From NCBI RefSeq assembly GCF_028610705.1, contig NZ_JAQQWT010000007.1:122449-186448 (forward strand): a stretch of DNA of 64,000 nt, given 5' to 3'. The stretch is from Halalkalibacter alkalisediminis (GTDB lineage Bacteria; Bacillota; Bacilli; Bacillales; Bacillaceae_D). The position numbers and the translations under genes were made by a program. Positions 8,981 to 19,212 of the stretch are shown here, piece after piece; within the stretch, counting starts at the first letter, position 1, and each line of letters starts with the position of its first letter. The notes below the pieces were generated by a model, which saw only the letters and a list, made by a program, of their open reading frames with translations, was not told the origin of the DNA and did not search any database.

Positions 8981-9024
8981 AGGTGACTGAACAATTTTGT
9001 AAATACAAAATTGTTCAGTCACCT
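8981..9024. terminator. Near-perfect 21-bp palindrome after bofC
   Basis: The arms at 8981-9001 and 9004-9024 (AGGTGACTGAACAATTTTGTA and its complement) pair fully around a 2-nt AA loop. A T-rich stretch (CTTTCT) follows. It lies 4 nt after the bofC stop and probably ends that transcript. The length and perfection of the arms are unusual for a terminator. Confidence 0.65.
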
Positions 9025-9036
9025 CTTTCTGTATAA

Positions 9037-9081
9037 ATGACGATTTCTCGTTTTTTATGCTAAAATAGAAATAAATGTTCG
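9037..9081 (+). promoter_or_regulatory. ruvAB promoter with possible LexA site
   Basis: TGC plus TAAAAT (9058-9066) forms an extended -10, with TGACGA (9038-9043) 17 bp upstream. GAAATAAATGTTCG (9068-9081) keeps one half of the Bacillus LexA box (GTTCG) and a degenerate other half, right at the expected transcription start. ruvAB is SOS-controlled in B. subtilis, so control by LexA is plausible but weakly supported here. Confidence 0.45.
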
Positions 9082-9103
9082 CATAATAAAGGGGAGTAAG
9101 CAG

Positions 9104-9709
9104 TTGATTGAATATATAAGTGGCAAATTGGTTGATATTGAAACACAATACATTGTCGTAGATCACCATGGTTTAGCCTATCAAATTTTTTGCCCTAACC
9201 CATATACGTATCAAACAAATGTCGGGCAGGATGTGCTCATTTATACATATCATTATGTAAGAGAAGATTTAATTCGACTTTTTGGTTTCAAATCAAAGGA
9301 AGAAAGAGCCTTATTTGAGAAATTGTTAAATGTATCAGGCATTGGACCTAAAGGAGCGTTAGCTATTTTAGCCACAGGACAGCCTGAACATGTTGTTCAG
9401 GCTATAGAAGAGGAAGATGAAACTTATCTTGTGAAATTCCCGGGGGTAGGAAAGAAAACGGCAAGGCAAATTATTCTTGACTTAAAAGGAAAACTAGATG
9501 ATTTTGCTCCTAATTTGTTCAAGCAAGAAACGGTTGCCTTAACTTTAAAGTCAAAAGAAAATGAATCTTTAGAAGAAGCGCTTGAGGCTTTGCGTGCACT
9601 TGGTTATGTGGAGAAGGAGCTTAAAAAGGTACGTCCTCATTTAGAGGAAGAAGAAATGTCAATTGATGGTTATATTAAAAAAGCTCTTAAGTTGATGTTG
9701 AAGGTTTAG
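9104..9709 (+). CDS. ruvA: Holliday junction branch migration protein RuvA
   Basis: This 201-aa protein binds four-way junctions and loads the RuvB motor. The N-terminal OB fold starts [12 protein letters not shown]. The helix-hairpin-helix repeats read [13 protein letters not shown] and [20 protein letters not shown], and the C-terminal domain III ([13 protein letters not shown]) contacts RuvB. It starts at TTG with SD AGGGGAG at 9090-9096. ruvB follows after 17 bp, giving the conserved ruvAB operon. Confidence 0.97.
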   Translation: MIEYISGKLVDIETQYIVVDHHGLAYQIFCPNPYTYQTNVGQDVLIYTYHYVREDLIRLFGFKSKEERALFEKLLNVSGIGPKGALAILATGQPEHVVQAIEEEDETYLVKFPGVGKKTARQIILDLKGKLDDFAPNLFKQETVALTLKSKENESLEEALEALRALGYVEKELKKVRPHLEEEEMSIDGYIKKALKLMLKV

Positions 9710-9726
9710 TCTGGAGGTGTATAACG

Positions 9727-10725
9727 TTGGAAGAAAGAATGATTTCGGCCGAGGCTAACAGTATAGAAAACGTTCTTGATCAATCAATAAGACCCCAAAA
9801 ACTAGAGGAATATATTGGCCAAGAAAAAGTTAAGAATAATCTTCAAATTTTTATGGAAGCGGCTAAAATGCGTGAAGAATGTTTAGATCACGTGCTTTTT
9901 TATGGGCCTCCTGGTCTTGGGAAAACGACGTTGTCGGGTATTATTGCTACTGAGATGGGGGTTCAAATGCGTACGACATCAGGTCCTGCGATTGAACGCC
10001 CTGGCGATTTAGCTGCTATATTAACGGCACTTGAGCCGGGTGATGTCCTTTTTATTGATGAAATACATCGGTTAAATCGTATGGTTGAAGAAGTTCTTTA
10101 TCCTGCCATGGAGGATTTTTGTTTAGATATTGTGATAGGTAAAGGTCCAACAGCTCGTTCTGTCCGGCTTGATTTACCTCCATTTACGTTAGTGGGGGCA
10201 ACGACACGAGCCGGAATGTTGTCTTCGCCTTTAAGAGATCGTTTTGGTGTTTTAGCTCGTTTAGAGTACTATACAGAAAAAGAATTGGCCATCATAGTAA
10301 AGAGAACGGCAGAAGTTTTTGAAACTGAGATCGAAGAGGGAGCGTCTTTAGAAATTGCAAGAAGATCCCGAGGAACCCCACGAATTGCAAATCGTCTACT
10401 TCGGCGTGTACGCGATTTTGCTCAAGTTAAAGGAAATGGGAGAATCACTTTGCAATTAGCTCAGAGTTCACTTGAGGAATTACAGGTAGACAGATTAGGG
10501 CTTGATCATATTGACCATAAATTATTATATGGAATGATTGAAAAATATCGTGGTGGACCTGTTGGTTTAGACACAATATCAGCTACAATTGGGGAAGAAC
10601 CTGACACGATAGAAGATGTTTATGAACCTTATTTACTGCAGATCGGGTTTATTCAAAGAACGCCAAGAGGAAGAGTCGTTACACCTGCTTGTTACGAACA
10701 CTTCAATCTGGAGGTTCCTAAGTAA
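9727..10725 (+). CDS. ruvB: Holliday junction ATPase RuvB
   Basis: This 332-aa AAA+ motor drives branch migration with RuvA. Walker A is GPPGLGKTT, Walker B is FIDEIHRL, sensor 1 is GATTRAG, the arginine finger region is SSPLRDRFG, and the C-terminal winged helix carries [10 protein letters not shown]. It starts at TTG after SD TGGAGGTG. Its stop overlaps the next start by one base (TAATG), so the small membrane protein that follows is translationally coupled. Confidence 0.97.
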   Translation: MEERMISAEANSIENVLDQSIRPQKLEEYIGQEKVKNNLQIFMEAAKMREECLDHVLFYGPPGLGKTTLSGIIATEMGVQMRTTSGPAIERPGDLAAILTALEPGDVLFIDEIHRLNRMVEEVLYPAMEDFCLDIVIGKGPTARSVRLDLPPFTLVGATTRAGMLSSPLRDRFGVLARLEYYTEKELAIIVKRTAEVFETEIEEGASLEIARRSRGTPRIANRLLRRVRDFAQVKGNGRITLQLAQSSLEELQVDRLGLDHIDHKLLYGMIEKYRGGPVGLDTISATIGEEPDTIEDVYEPYLLQIGFIQRTPRGRVVTPACYEHFNLEVPK

Positions 10726-10943
10726 TGAATTCGTTTCCCAAAATTTTAATAGCAATCGGTATTTTTTTGGTTCTTATCGGTGTGATTTCGCTTGTTGTCG
10801 GAAAATTTATTCCACTTGGGAAACTTCCAGGTGACATTTTAATAAAAAGAGAAAATTCAACATTTTATTTTCCAATTGTGACCAGTATCGTCATAAGTAT
10901 TGTTTTATCTTTATTATTTTTTATCATTGGTCGATTTCGTTAA
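10725..10943 (+). CDS. Small two-helix membrane protein, DUF2905
   Basis: This 72-aa protein has two hydrophobic helices (about residues 5-27 and 46-68). The short linker GKFIPLGKLPGDILIKREN is characteristic of the DUF2905 family, found after ruvB in Bacillus (YrzS). Function is unknown. It overlaps the ruvB stop by one base and is followed 85 bp later by queA, so it probably belongs to the ruvA-tgt transcript. Confidence 0.85.
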   Translation: MNSFPKILIAIGIFLVLIGVISLVVGKFIPLGKLPGDILIKRENSTFYFPIVTSIVISIVLSLLFFIIGRFR

Positions 10944-11028
10944 GTGTTGCAACGTAGTATGAGATTCGGTATGATTACAAAGATGTATATGGACGGATTA
11001 TTAAAAAAAGCAAAAGGTGAATCAGAAT

Positions 11029-13207
<2,179 letters not shown>

Positions 13208-13275
13208 CTATAAGGAATCAAAAAGTATATTGAGCTTGTCCTATTCAACATGTTTAATTAATGAAGGGGGGGAAA

Positions 13276-13542
13276 ATGATGGAGATATTTGGAACATTGC
13301 TACCACTAATTCTAATGTTTGCGATTTTTTACTTCTTACTAATTCGTCCACAACAAAAGAAGCAAAAGGCAATTCGTGAGATGCATAACTCATTACAACG
13401 TGGGGACAAGATTGTTACCATTGGAGGGCTACATGGTACGATTGACTCAGTTGATGAAGATGTAATGGTCATTCTTGTGAACGATAACCGTAAGCTTACT
13501 TTTGATCGTGCAGCTGTACGTGAAGTTGTAAATCCTGATTGA
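13276..13542 (+). CDS. yajC: Preprotein translocase accessory subunit YajC
   Basis: This protein of about 88 aa has one N-terminal membrane helix (FGTLLPLILMFAIFYFLLI by position 4-22), then FLLIRPQQKKQK and a conserved C-terminal fold GDKIVTIGGLHGTI. YajC associates with SecDF/YidC at the Sec translocon. ATG 13276 or 13279 fit the GGGGGGG SD, and 13261 lies upstream of it. It ends the ruvA-tgt run. secD is 5.7 kb away, separated by unrelated membrane genes. Confidence 0.93.
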   Translation: MMEIFGTLLPLILMFAIFYFLLIRPQQKKQKAIREMHNSLQRGDKIVTIGGLHGTIDSVDEDVMVILVNDNRKLTFDRAAVREVVNPD

Positions 13543-13553
13543 TTAGTACAAAA

Positions 13554-13588
13554 GAAAAGCGCAGCGATTTCGCTGCGCTTTTCTTTTT
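13554..13588. terminator. Bidirectional terminator after yajC
   Basis: GAAAAGCGCAGCGA (13554-13567) pairs perfectly with TCGCTGCGCTTTTC (13570-13583) around a 2-nt loop, with T tracts on both strands. It serves yajC and the convergent membrane protein gene. Confidence 0.92.
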
Positions 13589-13593
13589 CCTAA

Positions 13594-13971
13594 TTACTTA
13601 TTACTTGAAAGATTAACTCCAATAATGCCTCCGATAGCTGCAGCCGCAATATAGCCTCCATGATACATATACTGCTCGCTCGTAAAGCTATTATCATACC
13701 CTAAATACTGAATAAGAAATGTTAACAAGGAGAATAACATGGCCGTTACAGCTCCAGCAATCCATCCTCTTTCCTTAGCTTTCGCCCCAGAAATGGTTCC
13801 CCCTAAAAACATAGTAATGAAAGCAACGCTGGTTATAAGCCATTTCACTGAGTGTTCGGTGAAGGAAGTAAACGCTAGTACAAGTGAAACAACAAGACTA
13901 AAAGAAAGAGCGATCACGAGAATCGTTGTTAACCCAAATAAAACGGCAGGAATAAATCCACGATAAGTCAA
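13594..13971 (-). CDS. TIGR04086-family membrane protein (YrzE-like)
   Basis: This 125-aa protein has four predicted membrane helices. The GGTISGAKAKERGWIAGA segment and terminal IGGIIGVNL match the YrzE/TIGR04086 family of Bacillales. Function is unknown. On the minus strand it starts with TTG after AAAGGAGAG. It is convergent with yajC and divergent from the NhaD/ArsB-type transporter. Confidence 0.82.
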   Translation of the reverse strand: MTYRGFIPAVLFGLTTILVIALSFSLVVSLVLAFTSFTEHSVKWLITSVAFITMFLGGTISGAKAKERGWIAGAVTAMLFSLLTFLIQYLGYDNSFTSEQYMYHGGYIAAAAIGGIIGVNLSSNK

Positions 13972-14129
13972 AACACTTCTCTCCTTTCATAATAAAATTA
14001 CATCTGCTTATTACAGCTTATTCAGGCTTGTTCAAAATAGACGCATTATTTGTTTGTCTAGTGAAATTTGGACATGTTTCAAACGAGCTTGTCATAAGAT
14101 GGTAGAAATGTGAGGAGAGGAGTACAAAC

Positions 14130-15419
14130 ATGGGGGTAACCTTAGCTTTAATCATTTTTCTATGTAGTTATTTTTTTATTATTACTGAGAAATTAAATCG
14201 AGCTGTCATTGCCTGCTTTGGTGGGGTACTCATGCTTGTATTTGGTGTATATGAGATTAATGCTGCCTTTTTGCACCATATAGATTGGCATACGATTACT
14301 CTTTTACTGGCAATGATGATTTTAGTTTCTATTACAAGTCAAAGTGGTTTCTTTGAGTATGTAGCCGTTTCTTTAGCGAAAGCGGTAGGGGGGAGACCTG
14401 TACCGCTTCTTATTATGATCTCGACGTTAACAGCCTTTGGATCAGCTTTTTTGAATAATGTTACAACGGTTTTGTTAATTGTTCCGATTATATTCACCTT
14501 AACATCCTTACTTAAGCTTCCGGCTGTTCCATTTCTAATCACAATCGTAATGGCTTCGAATATAGGAGGGACAGCGACTTTAATCGGCGATCCACCCAAT
14601 TTGATGATAGGTCAAGCTGTGAGCCACTTAACGTTCAATGATTTTCTTTTTCATCTAAGTCCGGTAGTCATCTTAATCTTTGCCGTGGTTATTTTAGGAT
14701 TAGTGGCTCTTTACAAAAAGGAGTTGGTCATATCTAAAGAGGATCAAGCTAAAATTCTTGCCATTAATCCAACTACATATATTAAGGATAGAAAACTTCT
14801 TATTAAATCAGTATCTGTGCTAACTTTAACAACTTTAGGATTCGTTATTCAACCGTTTATCCAAGTTGACTTAACAAGTATTGCGATGGTTGGGGCGCTA
14901 TTATTAATGTTAATCACCCATGAAGAGCAAGAAATGGAAGAGGTTTTCCGTTCTATTGAATGGGTAACACTTTTTTTCTTTATCGGGTTATTCATGCTTG
15001 TGGGTGGATTGAAGGAAGTAGGAATCATTGATGAAATTGCCAAATCGATTATTTATTTTACAGAAGGTGACCTACCTAAAACAGCGTTGATCATACTTTG
15101 GGGATCAGGGATTTTATCTGGGTTTGTCGATAATATACCTTTTGTTGCTGCGATGATTCCTGTCATATTAGAATTTCAGGAATTTGGAATGAATAATCTT
15201 GAGCCATTGTGGTGGGCTTTAGCCTTAGGTGCTTGTTTAGGCGGTAATGCGACAATAATTGGAGCGACTGCGAACGTAATCGTTGCAGGAATGGCAGTGA
15301 AAGCGAGACACCCATTTAGTTATTGGGAATTTTTAAAGGTTGGCTTGCCAGTTGCCATCGTATCTTTCATTATTTCTACTGTGTACTTATATTTCCGCTA
15401 TCTAAGTCAGTTTATGTAG
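14130..15419 (+). CDS. ArsB/NhaD-type ion transporter
   Basis: This 429-aa protein has about eleven membrane helices of the ion transporter superfamily. Two inverted-topology halves are visible by their paired re-entrant motifs: NNVTTV with GGTATLIGDPPN in the first half, and DNIPFV with GGNATIIGATANV in the second. The family includes arsenite exporters and NhaD Na+/H+ antiporters. No ars genes flank it, so a sodium or organic-anion role fits at least as well. SD GAGGAGAGGAG precedes the ATG. The gene appears monocistronic; substrate is not assigned. Confidence 0.82.
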   Translation: MGVTLALIIFLCSYFFIITEKLNRAVIACFGGVLMLVFGVYEINAAFLHHIDWHTITLLLAMMILVSITSQSGFFEYVAVSLAKAVGGRPVPLLIMISTLTAFGSAFLNNVTTVLLIVPIIFTLTSLLKLPAVPFLITIVMASNIGGTATLIGDPPNLMIGQAVSHLTFNDFLFHLSPVVILIFAVVILGLVALYKKELVISKEDQAKILAINPTTYIKDRKLLIKSVSVLTLTTLGFVIQPFIQVDLTSIAMVGALLLMLITHEEQEMEEVFRSIEWVTLFFFIGLFMLVGGLKEVGIIDEIAKSIIYFTEGDLPKTALIILWGSGILSGFVDNIPFVAAMIPVILEFQEFGMNNLEPLWWALALGACLGGNATIIGATANVIVAGMAVKARHPFSYWEFLKVGLPVAIVSFIISTVYLYFRYLSQFM

Positions 15420-15500
15420 GCTTTTTCCAAAAGCTTCAAATCATGTGTTCTCCTCCTTCGGTCATACTAAAGTTAGATATGTCGCAAGGAGGAGAATTTA

Positions 15501-16154
15501 ATGGATTACATGACAATCATGCTAAGAACCATATTCATTTACTTCATTATTCTCTTTGTTCTGCGATTTATGGGGAAGAGAGAAATTGGACAATTGTCTG
15601 TTTTGGATTTTGTTGTCTCAATTATGATTGCCGAGCTTGCTGTTGTATCTATAGAAAATATTGATGTTCCGATGATGTATTCCATTATACCGATTGTAAT
15701 CTTATCGACCATTCAAATAGCATTAGCTCTAATTTCTTTAAAAAACAATCACTTAAGAAAGTTAATTGACGGGAAACCTTCTGTCTTAATCAATGAGGGG
15801 AAGATTGATGAGAAAGAAATGAGAAAACAAAGGTATAATTTTGATGACCTTCTCGTACAACTTAGACAAAATAAGATCAGTAAACTTTCGGATGTGGAAT
15901 TTGCTATTTTAGAGCCTTCTGGCAAACTATCCGTTATCGAGAAGCAAGAGGGTGAAGAGCATCAGCCTATGATGCCACTGCCATTAATATTAGATGGCAA
16001 AGTTCAAGACGAACATTTAAACCAAATTAAACAAACTCCGTTATGGCTACGTCAGCAAATGCGTAAACTGGGATATCGGGATATAAAAAAGATTTCGTAT
16101 TGTGCATTAAAAGACAAAGATACATTTTTTGTGGATTTAAAAGATGAAAGATGA
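15501..16154 (+). CDS. DUF421 membrane protein (YrbG/YetF-like)
   Basis: This 217-aa protein has three N-terminal membrane helices and a soluble C-terminal part. Family landmarks are LRFMGKREIGQLSVLDFVVSI (by position 21-41), DGKPSVLINEGKI and a DLLVQLRQNKI helix. DUF421 proteins such as YetF are linked to spore membranes in Bacillus; the exact function is not known. A strong SD GGAGGAG lies 8 nt before the ATG. It is convergent with spoVB. Confidence 0.85.
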   Translation: MDYMTIMLRTIFIYFIILFVLRFMGKREIGQLSVLDFVVSIMIAELAVVSIENIDVPMMYSIIPIVILSTIQIALALISLKNNHLRKLIDGKPSVLINEGKIDEKEMRKQRYNFDDLLVQLRQNKISKLSDVEFAILEPSGKLSVIEKQEGEEHQPMMPLPLILDGKVQDEHLNQIKQTPLWLRQQMRKLGYRDIKKISYCALKDKDTFFVDLKDER

Positions 16155-16155
16155 T

Positions 16156-16200
16156 AAAAAGCTCTGCCTCTTGACTCTTGGTCAAAGGGCAGAGCTTTTA
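16156..16200. terminator. Terminator after the DUF421 gene
   Basis: AAAAGCTCTGCC (16157-16168) pairs with GGCAGAGCTTTT (16188-16199), with an inner TTGAC/GTCAA helix and a TTGG-type loop. T or A tracts flank both sides. Confidence 0.85.
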
Positions 16201-16214
16201 AGTGAGAATGAGAT

Positions 16215-16255
16215 TTGCCTTTTTCATCCCAAGCCTCACGAGGTGAAAAAGGCAA
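16215..16255. terminator. Hairpin between convergent genes, likely spoVB terminator
   Basis: TTGCCTTTTTCA (16215-16226) pairs with TGAAAAAGGCAA (16244-16255), with an inner CCTC/GAGG helix. It sits just after the spoVB stop on the minus strand. No clean U tract follows, so termination is likely but not certain. Confidence 0.55.
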
Positions 16256-16279
16256 CATTTAGATTCTTTATTGATGACT

Positions 16280-17851
16280 TTATGAACGCGGGATAAGGGA
16301 GCTAACCCATTTTCCGATAATAGGAATGCGTAGTGCTTCTTCATGCTTTATTAAGCCTAAAATAAGCATTAAAGTGCTGTAGAATACAGTAGTTAGGCCA
16401 ATGGCTAATAATGTTTGCCACAATAGAGTGAACGAAGGAAAGGCAAACTGTGAAAGGAGGTAACCGACCCAAGTTGAAGCCCCGATGAGGATAATGGATT
16501 TTCCTACCATCTTTGTGTCAATGGTAAAGCTAATTGTCTTCGCAACAGAAGCAAAGTGGAGTAATGTGACTAAAACAAAGCCTATCACTATCGCTAATGC
16601 CGCTCCCATAATTCCTAGTTCTGGCCTTGAAGCAAGTACAAATATGGCCGCTATCTTGATTACTGCACCGAATAAACTATTCATCATTGCAGCTTTGGCT
16701 AGATCAAGTGCTTGTAAGGTAGATTGTAGGGGGCCTTGAAAATATAAAAAGATACTAAATGGAGCCATTAGCTTTAAGTAAGAAGCAACAGTAGGAGCAT
16801 CATACATTAAATCCATAATTACATCAGCGTATACATATAGAATCACTGCAGATATTCCGCCTGATAACAAGGCTAATCTTAGCGCTTGGTTTAAGCGATG
16901 GTGAATGGTTTTATAATGATTATTGGCAGCCGCCTCACTAATGGCCGGAACAAGCGATACAGACAAAGAATAGGTTATAAACGTTGGTAATAAGAGAACT
17001 GGTATAACAAATCCAGCTAATTCTCCGTACTGTCTTGTTGCAATGACCGTAGCTACTCCAGCAAGGGCTAAGCTTTGAGCAACAACAATTGGCTCAAAAA
17101 ATAAAGAGATAGACCCAATCAGCCGGCTTCCTGTTGCAGGAAGAGAAATGGCCATTAAGTCACGAAAGGTTTGTTTTCCTTCTTTTGCATAAGAGAAAAA
17201 GTGACGTCTCAATCTGAAACGTTTCTTTTGCTTAAACATAAAGATCATGTAAATTAAAGACGCGAGTTCTCCCATCACAACTGAAATCATCGCTCCTGCT
17301 GCTGCGTATTCAATACCCATTGGGAGGAAGGCTGTTGTCATGAGCGCAACGAGTGTAATTCGGACAACTTGCTCAATGACTTGAGAATAAGCTGTGGGCT
17401 TCATGTTTTGACGACCTTGAAAATACCCACGCATGACAGAGGATAAGGCAACTATTGGAACAATAGGAGCAATGGCAATTAATGGGTAATAAGCTCGTGC
17501 GTCTGTTAAAAGATAATTAGCCACAAATGGTGCAAAGGCAATCATGACTACTGTGAAAACAATACTTAAAATACTCGTAAGCGTAAGTGACACAACAAGG
17601 ATACGCTTAATTCTTTGTCGATCATTTTTCGCTTCTGCTTCTGCGACTAACTTTGAAATGGCAACCGGTAAGCCAAGTTGTGTTAAGGTAATGACGAGGA
17701 GCAAAGTTGGTACGGCCATCATATAAAGTCCGACCCCTTCTGCACCCATTATTCTAGCAACAACGATTCTATTCACGAAGCCTAGGAATCTTGTGATAAG
17801 ACCGGCGATAATTAAAATGAATGCTCCTTTAAGAAATGTTTGCTTCGTCAT
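16280..17851 (-). CDS. spoVB: Stage V sporulation protein B (MOP-family flippase)
   Basis: This 523-aa polytopic membrane protein has about 14 helices and belongs to the polysaccharide flippase family of the MOP superfamily. The N-terminus (FLKGAFILIIAGLITRFLGF) and RIMGAEGVGLYMMAVPTLLL match SpoVB, which is needed for spore cortex synthesis in B. subtilis, probably by moving lipid-linked peptidoglycan precursors. Position between the DUF421 gene and comN matches B. subtilis. It is transcribed alone on the minus strand. A paralogue such as MurJ/YtgP cannot be fully excluded by sequence alone, but synteny favours SpoVB. Confidence 0.9.
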   Translation of the reverse strand: MTKQTFLKGAFILIIAGLITRFLGFVNRIVVARIMGAEGVGLYMMAVPTLLLVITLTQLGLPVAISKLVAEAEAKNDRQRIKRILVVSLTLTSILSIVFTVVMIAFAPFVANYLLTDARAYYPLIAIAPIVPIVALSSVMRGYFQGRQNMKPTAYSQVIEQVVRITLVALMTTAFLPMGIEYAAAGAMISVVMGELASLIYMIFMFKQKKRFRLRRHFFSYAKEGKQTFRDLMAISLPATGSRLIGSISLFFEPIVVAQSLALAGVATVIATRQYGELAGFVIPVLLLPTFITYSLSVSLVPAISEAAANNHYKTIHHRLNQALRLALLSGGISAVILYVYADVIMDLMYDAPTVASYLKLMAPFSIFLYFQGPLQSTLQALDLAKAAMMNSLFGAVIKIAAIFVLASRPELGIMGAALAIVIGFVLVTLLHFASVAKTISFTIDTKMVGKSIILIGASTWVGYLLSQFAFPSFTLLWQTLLAIGLTTVFYSTLMLILGLIKHEEALRIPIIGKWVSSLIPRS

Positions 17852-18061
17852 GTATAGCCCCTACCTTCATAAAAAAATGATGGATATTTTGCGCTATTAT
17901 TTATATGCTTAATAGTGGGGCAAGCATGACAAGTAGTTAGATAGTTTATTACAGAAACACCATTTTCTTTTTTAGAAGAACTATAAAAGCGTTAAGTGTA
18001 GTCAACACAAAATTGGCATACAACTCCTAGGAGATCTCAACTTTAGAGAGGAAGATTAAAA

Positions 18062-18547
18062 TTGAAAGAAGCCATTAAACAGTTTATATTTGACCATTTT
18101 GCATTTTTACCACCTGAATTACTGGTTGTATTTATTTCGGCCTTACCTATTCTTGAATTACGCGGAGGTATACCAGTTGCTCACCAATTGGGTTTTTCAT
18201 ATTGGGAAGCCCTCATTTATGGAATTGGAGGAAATTTGTTACCGATTATCCCAATCCTTTTGCTGTTTCAACCGATTAGCAAATGGATGTTGAGATTTAC
18301 TGTTTATAAACGTTTTTATGATTGGCTATACAACCGCACGATGAGAAAAAGTGATAAAGTAGAAAAGTTCGGTGCCATCGGATTAATTTTATTTACAGCG
18401 GTTCCGCTTCCTACTACGGGTGCTTACTCTGCATGTCTAGCTGCGATTCTTTTCTTTATTCCATTTCGATATGCCTTTACGGCGATTGCAACTGGGGTTG
18501 TAATTGCAGGTGTTGCCGTTACGAGTTTCATGTATTCTGTCTTTTAA
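18062..18547 (+). CDS. Small-multidrug-export-like membrane protein (COG2426)
   Basis: This 161-aa protein has four to five hydrophobic segments. ISALPILELRGGIPVA near the N-terminus and FTAVPLPTTGAYSA in the second half are the paired motifs of the COG2426 family, annotated as small multidrug export but without a proven substrate. It starts at TTG after AGAGAGGAAG. It is divergent from spoVB and separated from comN by a hairpin. Confidence 0.8.
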   Translation: MKEAIKQFIFDHFAFLPPELLVVFISALPILELRGGIPVAHQLGFSYWEALIYGIGGNLLPIIPILLLFQPISKWMLRFTVYKRFYDWLYNRTMRKSDKVEKFGAIGLILFTAVPLPTTGAYSACLAAILFFIPFRYAFTAIATGVVIAGVAVTSFMYSVF

Positions 18548-18621
18548 GAAAGTTTATCCTTTCGTTTATCATTGAGAACTCAAACTTGTTTGACAAATTA
18601 TTAAAGGTCAAAGACCTTGCT

Positions 18622-18663
18622 GACATGGCAAGCCTTGTTTTATTTGAGAAGGTTTGCCATGTC
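18622..18663 (+). repeat. Inverted repeat ahead of comN
   Basis: GACATGGCAA (18622-18631) pairs with TTGCCATGTC (18654-18663), with an inner CCTT/AAGG helix. No T tract follows, so this is either a weak terminator of the preceding gene or an RNA hairpin in the comN leader, about 30 nt before its SD. Confidence 0.5.
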
Positions 18664-18697
18664 TAGTGATGTCAATGTTACTAGAGGAGGATAAATA

Positions 18698-18973
18698 ATG
18701 GGAGAAAAACAGCAATTTGAAATATGGCGTAGTGATATTGAACCTGCTCTAATCAGTAAATTAGATGAACTTCATTTCCTTGGTTATGATCGTGCTACCG
18801 TTGATGATGTTTGGAATTGTGTGCTGCATCAGCTTAGAAAGAAAAAAGAATTTATGCATTTACACCACTTTGTGAATGAGGTCTTAACACTTAAGCCTCA
18901 AACATTTATGAACTGGCTTACAATCGAAGCTTATTCTGATCCAAGCGATTGGTTTGCTAAATATGAAGGTTAG
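18698..18973 (+). CDS. comN: ComN-family post-transcriptional regulator
   Basis: This 91-aa soluble protein contains WRSDIEPALISKLDEL, VDDVWNCVLHQLRKKK and the C-terminal PQTFMNWLTIEAY stretch typical of ComN (YrzD). In B. subtilis ComN acts after transcription on comE competence mRNA and interacts with DivIVA. Position before secD matches B. subtilis. SD AGAGGAGG lies 8 nt before the ATG. No independent evidence for competence function exists in the window. Confidence 0.85.
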   Translation: MGEKQQFEIWRSDIEPALISKLDELHFLGYDRATVDDVWNCVLHQLRKKKEFMHLHHFVNEVLTLKPQTFMNWLTIEAYSDPSDWFAKYEG

Positions 18974-18979
18974 AGGAAA

Positions 18980-19009
18980 TTGACAGTGAATTTCTGGAAA
19001 AGCTATAAT
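18980..19009 (+). promoter_or_regulatory. Consensus SigmaA promoter for secD
   Basis: TTGACA (18980-18985), an 18-bp spacer and TATAAT (19004-19009) match both consensus hexamers exactly. It starts 7 bp after the comN stop and implies a leader of about 195 nt before secD. Confidence 0.85.
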
Positions 19010-19015
19010 AGTAGT

Positions 19016-19212
19016 ATTGTGTTTGGAATGAAACGGGTTCAAGATGACCATCTTTACATAATAAAGGACAAGCATTCTTAGTTTGAGGTTTAAGAATGAT
19101 TTACTAATATTTACGTTTTATGTACTAGAGATTGAAAGGTAAGAAAAAACAAGACACTGCTTAAAATCTTTTTAGCAGATGGTGAGTTTTTCTAAGGAGG
19201 AATAAGAGGAAT
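19016..19212 (+). promoter_or_regulatory. Long secD 5' leader with a hairpin and a 17-codon frame
   Basis: The leader carries CATTCTTA/TAAGAATG (19073-19080 and 19091-19098) as a stem. An ATG frame at 19028-19081 encodes MKRVQDDHLYIIKDKHS and stops in the 5' arm of that stem. No good SD precedes the small frame. A strong SD, TAAGGAGGAA, precedes secD. No known riboswitch was recognised. Confidence 0.35.

Noticed and set aside
14130..15419. Firm arsenite-exporter (arsB) call
   Set aside because: No arsR or arsC neighbours; ArsB and NhaD families share the visible motifs, so no substrate was assigned.
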